Assembly (NCBI RefSeq): GCF_000004195.4
Contig: NC_030679.2
Location: 29,749,712-29,813,711, forward strand
Direction of reading: 5' to 3'
DNA: 64,000 nucleotides
DNA from: Xenopus tropicalis
Lineage: Eukaryota; Chordata; Amphibia; Anura; Pipidae
The position numbers were made by a program, and so were the translations under genes. Shown here in pieces: positions 55,700 through 64,000 of this stretch. The notes under the pieces were generated by a model that saw only the letters and a list, made by a program, of their open reading frames with translations, was not told where the DNA came from and searched no databases. The stretch's first letter is position 1, and every line of letters begins with the position of its first letter.

Positions 55700-55960
55700 T
55701 TAAAGGGAACCTGGTATCCACACATAAAAAGCTGTATAATAAAGGTCCTTTTCAATTTAAACATAAACCAAAACTCTTTTTTTTGTTAATTAAACATCCA
55801 TGCCTCAGCTATTCATCATATATTGCCTGCCCTGCCCTCTATACCTCAGACATATAGGCAGGGCAGTCAATTACTTTCACTTTCCATTGAGTGCTTTCTA
55901 GATGTTACTGCACCTCTCTCATTCCCGCTTTCCCTCCTCACGGTCTATAATTGTGTATCC
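55700..55960 (+). mobile_element. TTAA-type MITE, left part
   Basis: TTAAAGGGAACCTGGTATCC, ACATAAAAAGCTGTATAATA and AAGGTCCTTTTCAATTTAAA form a terminus and first block I recall from frog TTAA MITEs. No right terminus was found. Confidence 0.55.
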
Positions 55961-56019
55961 TGTGCATCAGGTCATATTTTGACCCATGTAACTACATCCA
56001 ATTTGTAGGATATACTTTG

Positions 56020-56300
56020 TCGATCCAACACCATCTTTAAAAATCTCCCATGGAGTTTTGCACTAAATCAAAGAAATTTTTTTAAATTTGTGTAAAATTA
56101 GTGGTCCAACGTTTCAGTCACAAGTGTATTATCTTCCTCAGGGACAGCAAACCAAACTGTTAATTGCACAACTCCTAAATACCCCACCCCCACAGGCAAA
56201 ATGGCTCTAAAAAGGAGCTAGTTCGCCATGGCAACAAATGTAAACAAGTCTACATGAAAAAGTATCATAAACCAAACAAATTGCCTACAAAAACTGTGAA
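56020..56300 (-). mobile_element. Possible Penelope-like terminal fragment
   Basis: The layout resembles 30938-31090: a short A/T-rich lead, then on the minus strand the CTGAGGAAG...GAAACG motif (56143-56105), followed by AACTCCTAAATACCCC-type sequence. No coding part is attached. The assignment depends on the hammerhead-like motif alone. Confidence 0.35.
56105..56143 (-). ncRNA. Degenerate hammerhead-like motif
   Basis: On the minus strand: CTGAGGAAGATAATACACTT, then GTGACTGAAACGTTGG. It parallels CTGATGA...GAAACG at 31043-31008, but the first core string reads CTGAGGA, so it would not be catalytic as it stands. Confidence 0.3.
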
Positions 56301-58706
56301 GTGTTTAGAAACATATAATGATTGAAAGTATATGTACATTAAAGTCAGATGGCTACTCTTTTTATAGTCTTTATACATTCCTCTTATATATATATAATAT
56401 GATAAAATACTAATTTCTAATGCATTTTTAAAGCAAAACTTTTAAAAAATGTAGACAAGACTAAGACTAGACTTGATGTGCCGGCTGTCTCCGTGTAACA
56501 CTACTTCATGTCAGTTGAGACAAGTGGCATTGTGCTGGCACGCAGCTAGAGGGTTGACTTGTAAGTGGAACAGCTAAGAAATTCCAAGCTATGACTGAAA
56601 CAATCAAGCATTTTGGATCCACACAAGACAAGTCTGATATTTTTTCCTTCTCTCTTTCAAAATCGTCTGAGAATTATGATGAAAGGAAATAGCAATTCGA
56701 ACTTTATTGACCAGCATGTTCAAATGCCCAGCCAGAACTGCGGGTTCAAAGTCTTAGCATATTTAGGATTTATAAAACAGAATTAAAACTGATAGTAGGA
56801 AATGTCTTTTATTCGGAAATGAAAAAAATCAAGACCTTCAAAGGGAGAAGATCAGCTTTCTAATCCCTACTGCTGTAAATGCCCTTTAGAAGACAACAAC
56901 TTTTATTAAACAATCAAAAGTTTCTTCCAGGCACCAATTTGCTCATTAATTGCTGGCGAAGAGGCCATAATGCCATATTTTATGGATGGAATGTAATTGC
57001 TTCCTGGACTGCAGAACTTTGTAGAAGCTCCAGACTGAGTTGGGATTGAGAGCAGAGCATTGGACAGGAAGTCGCTGCTCTTTAAAACTTGCTACAGGGC
57101 ATGGGAGCTTATAATTGGTCCTGATCTGCTCTGCAGCTGCCAGCTGCATTATTAGATTTCACCAAAGATGTCCAGCGAAGAGCTAAATATATACATATAT
57201 ATATGAAACACTCATGGGACATTATAAATGGTGAGAAAAATAAAAAAAAAATCAATTATCAGAATAGAAATAATAGCGCCCTCGGGAGACTTAAATGAGT
57301 AAAGAAAGAACAATTTAGGTGAGATTTTAGTCCTTGCAGGGACCTTTCTTTCCTGATCTTCAGAAAGGTCAGTGTTAGGGCCAAAAGGCAGCTGAATAAA
57401 CAGCACTATTTTTACTCATTTAAGTCCCTTGAGTACTCCATTAATTCTGTTCTGATACTTTGGGAGAGGGGTTACATGCTATGAACTATATATAATATGT
57501 ATTAATATCTCTCTGTATGATGCACACACTTACAAATCTTTCAATTGTCAACTCTTTGATACTCCCTACAACCGTTAGCAAAACATTAGGGGTTTACATA
57601 GCACACCCCAGTTGTGCTTGGACATAGTCAGTTGCATGAGAAATCACATTCCTTGGTCTTCTGAATAGTTGTTTTTGTCGCCACTGCTTTCCTCCTTCCC
57701 TTCTGTTCTGGAGCTGTGCCACCTACTGATGGAGGGTACCCTGGAGCCACCACCACCATTTCCAAACCAGGAGGTAAGTCCAGGATTCCCACAGTGGTCT
57801 GCATCAATATGGAACACTGGAATTATGGAAATAATGCTGCATTGTGGGTAAAACATGGAGTTGCACTTTGCACACCACACTTGCCATCCTAAATTACCAC
57901 TATTGACTTCTACTGACATGTTAAATGAAAGTTTTTTTCAAAGACGGAAATACAATGGCGTATATAAAAATGTGGGCAAGCCCCAGTGCAATAATCGCTC
58001 TCTTGGTTATAGCAAGTCCCAAAAGAATATGTACATTTTCACTCTAAATATACACCGAAATAAATTCACAGCATCTACACCTGTTGCTGTGAGAAATGAA
58101 CATTTCACACATTTCATAGAGGGAATACTGACCCACTGGTTCAAGCATTTGCAAATTGATCACGCACCCCAAAGGGGAGCTAAATGAGTGTGAACTGTGA
58201 TTTGCAACACAGAAAAAGTGTAAATTGAAGCAAGGTAAAACCTGTTGAGATGCCATAGAAGTCAATGGGAAGGGCGTATCCGCAGCTTGATTTTTCAACT
58301 TGCTTGAAATGCATGGAAAAATGTGGTTTTTATGGACATGATTTTTGATCATGTGCAAATGTGCAAAATCCTCCAGCAATTCTATACATAATGATGTCCC
58401 AGACTTAACACTTAAGTGATAAAAATACTCTTGGGTCATGCAACCTATGTTGATCTTTCTATATACCTACTCTCATGAATTTCTCCCTGGCTTTCCTAGT
58501 ATTTCTGGGCAGTACTGCAAATGAAAAGGCAGTGAAAAGTACATATAGGGCAATGGCATGTGCAGAAAACTGCACTCCCCATGGGTAACAAAACAAATAT
58601 GGATTGCCAAGATCCATTCACATGAATGGGTATATCCACATATGTTTGAATGGATAATTCCCATATGTTAGTTGTGCTAAAAAACATGGATTCCATGCCA
58701 CAATCT
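56301..58706. other. No gene seen
   Basis: 57834 repeats the TAATGCTGCATTGTGGGTAA block seen at 5863. Frames of 88-131 codons at 57.6-58.8 kb lie opposite one another and have no supporting signals. Confidence 0.42.
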
Positions 58707-58997
58707 CCATACTCTACGTCTACTAAAAAATTATTTAAACAAGCCACCTCTGGTAACTGCACTAGCGATGTGGCCCCCTCTGGACCTGCTCTGATGCTAA
58801 AGTTCTAAGCATGGAGATGGAGAGAGGGGTAGGCATCAGGGATCAAGTACAAGGTACTGTTTTATTATTACAGAGAAAAAAAATCATCTTTAAAAATTAG
58901 AATTATTGACTTATAATGGAGTCTATGGGAGATGGCCTTCCTCTAATATGGAACTTTCTGGATACTGGGTTTCTGGATAATGGATCCCATACCTGTA
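58707..58997 (+). mobile_element. TA-CAGG-type MITE, left end lost, with an internal foreign segment
   Basis: CCATACTCTACGTCTACTAA, then at 58742-58839 a sequence foreign to the family (GCCACCTCTGGTAACTGCAC, GATGTGGCCCCCTCTGG), then the family resumes at GATCAAGTACAAGGTACTGT and ends GATCCCATACCTGTA. The foreign part replaces the usual CCCAATAGGATTG block. Confidence 0.75.
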
Positions 58998-59070
58998 TAA
59001 AAAATATATATATGTATGACACAGCTGTAGGTTTTATCACTATAAGTAAGTGATTCCTAGTAGAAATCAG

Positions 59071-59724
59071 TTAAAGGACATATAACATAACTAAAAACCC
59101 CTCCAGTCTTGTAGGCAAAAATTAATATTATCTTTAAAAAAAAGACCACTTTATTGGAGGTTTCTGGTCCCTGTATATTTTTTAAAAGAGGGGTGGACAT
59201 GTTCTAATGGTCGCTGCCAGAAGCACAGTAGGAGGGGAATAGCCAATCACAGTGCTGCAGTCACACAAGCAAAGACAGTCTTCAGTTCCCTATCAGGTCC
59301 AGTGTTGGACTGGCCCACCAGGATACCAGGAAAACTCCCAGTCGGCCCAGGTGTCAGTAGGCCCTCCTGCTCTTGAACATTTGGCCTACTTCATGGTCAT
59401 TCCATATTTCTGAATGGGAACAATGAGGAAAAATACATGGAAGAATAGATTCTAGCATGTAAATAAGACTAGGAGAATAAAGTGGTTGAGTGAGGAAAGG
59501 ATTAAAAATAGGTTGGAGAGTGGGCCCAGGGTCTTATGTTTTCTGGTGGGTCCCTGGGGTCCCAGTCCAACACTGATCAGGTCAGGCTAGCTGCTGATTG
59601 GTTCCTGGCCTACAGTGCAGTGTGCTGAGTGCCACCTGCCCTACTTTTCTCAGCACATTCCTTTCATATTTATTGGAGTATAATGCACTGGCACATTCTT
59701 TTTTACACACCATATCTCCTTTAA
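59071..59724. mobile_element. TTAA-flanked MITE (Kolobok/T2-like) hosting a nested hAT MITE
   Basis: TTAAAGGACATATAACATAA at the left and CACCATATCTCCTTTAA at the right, TTAA at both limits. Without the nested insert and one target copy the host would be about 370 bp. Its interior includes AATAGCCAATCACAGTGCTG before and GCTGATTGGTTCCTGGCC after the insert. Confidence 0.85.
59300..59575. mobile_element. hAT MITE, 276 bp, nested, perfect 8-bp target duplication and 14-bp termini
   Basis: ATCAGGTC at 59292-59299 and 59576-59583 brackets the element. The termini CAGTGTTGGACTGG and CCAGTCCAACACTG are exact complements. Non-coding. Its insertion post-dates the TTAA MITE around it. Confidence 0.93.
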
Positions 59725-62700
59725 GAGCCTATATGGAAATATATATTTTCTTGTGTTAATTAGATTTAATGTTGCATTATCTTTTTTTTTTTAACCCTGA
59801 ACATGACAGAGTTGATAGGAACCATTCATTGTATAGTGGAAGGAAGCGTACGAGCATCTGTGTCAGGAAGGAAAAAGTGCAATTGACTCTGTGTCAGTCT
59901 TCAGTGACTGCGCAGGAAAAGGGTAACGGATGCAAAAATGAATCAATTACATGTGTGCATCAATAATAAAAACCTACTTACACTACAGTACGGAGATAAT
60001 GAGTTTGAGCTCTTCTGATGAAGAATCATGAGTAGCTTTGAAAGGTTATGCGGCAGAATAACTCCTTGTCCGTGAAAATGGATCACAATCTGTGAAATGC
60101 TCTGAGCATTAATAGCTCATTAATAGTTTTCAAAATTCATCTGTCAGGTCGACTGTCACACGTGAAATACATTAACATGGCACATTTAAGAACACAAATG
60201 CAAGAGCAAAATTGTTTGTATTTACCCGCTATTTCTGAGCCTAGCTCCAAAGCACAGGTTCGGCCTGTTCTTATGAACTGCGTGTGAGGTGCAAAGTACA
60301 AGGGTACAAGGGAGCCTTGGGAATCATCAAAACTTGCCTTGAGAAAGTGTAATTTCCAGGGCTCTCTTTGCACTTTGCACCCACACACACACGGACTTGC
60401 AGCTAATGAACCACACCCAGGTGCCTTTTAATCTATACAATAAAGGATATGTTTTAGCTTTATGTTTTTCTCAGCAAGTCAATTGGTCATGTAACCTCAG
60501 ATCAGAGCATCGATACACCCCTTTGTGGTGTTTATTTGCTATTTTTAATTTTTGAAGGCCTTGGTTTGACTCTCATAGATGTCAACCTACCACTTGGGAG
60601 ACCTTTTCATATGGAAGTGGAATTAGGTTTTAAAAAATACAGGGCTGGATCATGATCACCATAATGACATAGGGTTGGTTGACTTCTCTGGGCTCCTTCT
60701 CCAGATTTTTATTACAATGAGCAAGCCATTAAATCCTGCTGTTCCTTAGGCTTCAGCAATTACATTGTAAGCTTTACATACCGTGAATTATGCATGTTTC
60801 TAAAACATATTAGAACCTTTTTGGAAACCTTGTGGTTTTACTGTTCACTATATTTATCATTACCTTCCTGGCCTAACACTGTTTCTATATACAGTATGCA
60901 TGCAATTAATGTTCAGCACAGGTATTTATCTGGTCACACTTTCCGGGCTTCTAATCATAGGGACAGTATAAACACTCCTTTTATATTAGAGTTGATCCAT
61001 AGATCCAGTAATAGCTGATTTATATGTCAGTTCTTCTCTGTTTTATAGACCAACAGAACATGAAGCATTTTGATTTCCAGGTTCCTCTTAGGGTGAGTGA
61101 CTAAAACACCCTTGCCCTTGTGGAGGCAGCTGTAGCATCCTTTATAGGTAGTGTGTTCCCCATTAGGATTAAAGCATAAAGCCTGTAGGTTAGTAAAGAG
61201 CACTCTGATCATTGTGCATCTTCCTGAAAAGACAACAGTCAACCTTTGTTTGTTAAGTTATCCCTTACTTGTTATAATAATAAAGTTATTGTTAAGTACT
61301 GCATAACTTGCTAAGGCTATATTAATAAATGATGCCTTCTTTTTTTCCACCTTCATCAAAAACCATTGACATAGTTTACATTATTTATTTAGTGTAATAG
61401 ATGTTATGTAATTTGCGGTGTAAACTCCTAAGAAAAGTTCTGGATTTGTGTTGTATTCTTGATTGTTGCAAATGATCACAGGAACAACTTTATTCACAGT
61501 TACTAGAATAGTAAGTAGCTTCTCCTGCAGTATCTATTGTACAGGCCCCACAACTATCATGATTAAAACAGAATCAGAATTCCCTGGTCGCTGGGCACAC
61601 CTATTGCCTACCTTCCTGTCTCTGTTATGGCCATGGACTCATACTATACAGACTCTGGGCATAAGGATCAGCCTTGCATCAAGGTACTAGACCCTACTTA
61701 ACCTAGCTTCTCCTTTCTCTGGGTCCTGTCTGGCAAGGTTCTGCCAGGGCACTGGCATCTTCCTCGTTGAAGTCTAAACTGATTGACAAACTGGCCTACA
61801 CCTACACCACCTACAGCAAGCACACAGATTTAACCTATCATTTCCTACCCTAACCACTGACTCCTTCTTCCAGGTACCTCACTAAAGTGGCAAGCCTCAG
61901 GCTCCTTCGCATTCACTCTTCTTCTCACATCAGCCAAAAATGGAAGTGGCGCACTGTTCTCTCCCTTGGGACTCCAAGCGCCACTGAGCTTTCAATGCCA
62001 ATATATGTTTTTGCAATATCTTGATTTAGCATTTTTCCCTGTATAATCCCAGAAGACCTCATTCAATGAAAGTTTGTATGTCAGGGACAGACAACCAAAG
62101 TTTTCTGTGCAATGTTTTTCCTTTCCTGCTAATCCTATGCTTGCCTCGGGCAGACATGCTATGTTCTCTGTGTGTCATATTGTGTTGTCACTGAGGTTTA
62201 CGTTGTTATCTGCCAGCAAAGAAACATAACACAACAGAATGGGGGGTTTTGAATACAGAAAGTAATGTTCCTAAAGAAAGATGGACAGCTAACACAAGAG
62301 AACAAGCATCAAGTAATATTCACAAGCCTTTTCCCTAAGCGCTCTCCGATAAACGTCTGTTTTTTCAAGTTGTCTGAAGAAGGAAGGCGCAATATAATTT
62401 CAGACTTGTTGTCATATCCATAATTCTAAAAACATGCAGTAACAAATAGACAACTCCAAAGTACCATCATTAGCATGTGGATATCAATCACTGAGAAAGG
62501 AAATTGGCAGGACTGACATTTTTAATCATTATAATATTGCTCACTGCCAGAAGGACCTTTGAAACTGAGTTCATTAACAGGATGAGAAATAAACATCTGA
62601 TTAAAAGTCGTTAAAGAAATTGAAAGACTAGCCAAAGTGACTAGCATAAAGCCTCATACATAGAACTACATTACAGTAATTCCAATACTGCAATATATAA

Positions 62701-62749
62701 GTGGTAATAAACATAATTTCAGAGATTAAATGCCACTTGTTACACAGGA
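59725..62749. other. No gene seen; possible conserved noncoding stretch at about 60.0-60.4 kb
   Basis: A large repeat-poor block. 60000-60420 has balanced composition and no repeats. Frames at 60.1-61.7 kb are short and lack supporting signals. Confidence 0.4.
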
Positions 62750-62795
62750 GAAAGGAGATCTCTGTCCAATAGAGCTTACAATCAAAATGCCACAG
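62750..62795 (+). repeat. Tail fragment of the ATT-headed dispersed repeat
   Basis: GAGATCTCTGTCCAATAGAG followed by CTTACAATC matches the tail of the family at 17047 and 63656. Confidence 0.45.
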
Positions 62796-62994
62796 GACAC
62801 CCAAGACTAGGGACCCCCAAACCCTTTAAGTCTCTGCGATAAAGTTGGATCAGAAAAGACGTTCTTTACCTGCACAGCATAGATTTCCAAACTGCGTGGA
62901 TAAATTACTCACCCCTCCCAGTTGGCCCCAAAACAGTGAATAAGGCCAAGGCTAGAAGTAGAAGCCAATTAAACAATTACTACTACTACTATTA

Positions 62995-63524
62995 GGGGCT
63001 GATTTACTAACCCACGAATCCGACCCGAATTGGAAAAGTTCCGACTTGAAAACGAACATTTTGCGACTTTTTCGTATTTGTTGCGATTTTTTCGGCTTCT
63101 TTACGAATTTTTCGTTACCAATACGATTTTTGAGTAAAAACGCGAATTTTTTCGTAGCCATTACGAAAGTTGCGTAAAAAGTTGCGCTTTTTTCGTAGCG
63201 TTAAAACTTACGTGAAAAATTGCGCCTTTTTCGTAGCGTTAAAACTTAAATGGTGCAAAGTTTCGCGTAAGTTTTAACACTACGAAAAAAGCGCAACTTT
63301 TTGCGCAAGTTTTAACGCTACGAAAAATCGCCAGATTTTACGCAACTTTCGTAATGGCTACGAAAAACTCGCGTTTTTACGCAAAAATCGTATTGGTAAC
63401 GAAAAATTCGTAAAGAAGCCGAAAAAATCGCAAAAAATACGAAAAAATCGCAAAATACCGATCATTACGAAAAAAACGCAATCGGACTCATTTCGACCCG
63501 TTCGTGGGTTAGTAAATGTGCCCC
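62995..63524. mobile_element. Harbinger-like MITE, 530 bp, TTA target duplication, near-complete hairpin
   Basis: TTA precedes GGGGCTGATTTACTAACCCA and follows GGTTAGTAAATGTGCCCC. Almost the whole length is two inverted arms: TTCGGCTTCTTTACGAATTT, TTCGTTACCAATACGATTTT and TTTTTTCGTAGCCATTACG on the left are answered by AAAATCGTATTGGTAACGAA and AAATTCGTAAAGAAGCCGAA on the right. The centre lies near 63250. Related to the 42006 copy but with longer arms. The 63- and 69-codon frames here are products of the repeat. Confidence 0.9.
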
Positions 63525-63655
63525 TTAGTATATGGGTACAAAAAAACATAGCAATTTATATCCTGTCCTGCATTTTGTAAATTACCCCTTCTCAAGTTTT
63601 TGCCATTGCATTACACACCTATAAAAATAACAGAAATGTGCTTTACTTTACTAAT

Positions 63656-63793
63656 AAATTATTATTATTAGCCCCAACATGTGCTACAGTGCCGTAAAAT
63701 AAATGGAAGTCTACATTGAGCATAAAGATTGCATACAAAATGACTAATGCAAGAGATAAAGAGGGCTCTGCCCAAAAGTGATTTCAATCTAAA
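63656..63793 (+). repeat. ATT-headed dispersed repeat, second copy
   Basis: ATTATTATTAGCCCCAACAT, GTGCTACAGTGCCGTAAAAT and GAGGGCTCTGCCCAAAAGTG, ending TTTCAATCTAA. Same order as 17047-17202. Confidence 0.6.
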
Positions 63794-64000
63794 AAACTTG
63801 TTTACCCTAAATGTAAAACAGGTGCCATTTATTCTTTATAACAGGTGCCGGAATTCTCAAGGATAAACCAGTGCAAACAAACGTTAATCAGGCTTTTCCT
63901 GCTACAGAACTACTAGAGTTTATCAGAGCATTCAGTGTTAGAACTTTCTCTCAGCTGCGCTTGCAAGACAAAGGGAATGGCAGATTTAGATTAAACGTGG
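63794..64000. other. No gene seen
   Basis: Unique-looking DNA to the window end. Confidence 0.4.

Noticed and set aside
58044..58439. 131-codon open frame on the minus strand
   Set aside because: Overlaps an equally long plus-strand frame, lacks recognisable motifs and looks like chance in AT-rich DNA.
60008..60045. CTGATGAAG...TTTGAAAGG string resembling a hammerhead core
   Set aside because: No continuous stem II can be drawn between the two core strings, and the flanks do not resemble a Penelope-like end.

Overview
The window looks like vertebrate, most probably pipid frog (Xenopus-type), intergenic or intronic DNA. It is AT-rich and has no long host reading frame. It is packed with families that I recognise from general memory as typical of frog genomes: TA-flanked CAGGTATGGG MITEs, hAT MITEs beginning CAGTGATCCCCAACC, TTAA-flanked (Kolobok/T2-like) MITEs beginning TTAAAGGA, Harbinger-like MITEs ending TTAGTAAATGTGCCCC, CR1-type LINEs, and a Penelope-like element with a GIY-YIG domain. 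The species call is inference; no database was searched.

Host coding content is minimal. The one stretch that looks like a host exon is a 43-codon terminal exon on the minus strand (3144..3013). It has a good splice acceptor, an in-frame TAA and an AATAAA signal about 50 nt downstream. If it is real, much of the window could be the preceding intron(s) of a minus-strand gene. I do not recognise the protein.

Layout: 0-12 kb holds scattered MITEs, two dead CR1 fragments, the candidate exon and an 819-bp inverted-repeat element. 12.4-14.3 kb has two transposon-derived tandem arrays: a 17 x 34 bp minisatellite grown from a CR1 3' UTR, and a 113-bp array inside a MITE. 15-16 kb holds degraded foldback copies. 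18.7-25.6 kb is a dense MITE field, including nested insertions and a hAT copy with an 8-bp target duplication. 28.1-34 kb is the retroelement core: a 5'-truncated CR1 with a nearly intact reverse transcriptase, a hAT MITE, and a Penelope-like element (minus strand) with an uninterrupted RT plus GIY-YIG reading frame, a duplicated 3' UTR and a hammerhead-like motif. 37.5-38.3 kb is a foldback element with two 319-bp arms that I can align with only one mismatch, flanked by a 14-bp direct repeat. 39-48 kb and 51-64 kb carry further MITEs, including a hAT MITE nested in a TTAA MITE (59 kb) and two long hairpin Harbinger-like copies (42.0 and 63.0 kb).

The elements do not form a pathway. What they give is a transposition history: nested insertions, target-site duplications and tandem growth inside elements. 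The remaining DNA is unique-looking and AT-rich, and I can assign nothing in it beyond simple repeats and weak fragments.
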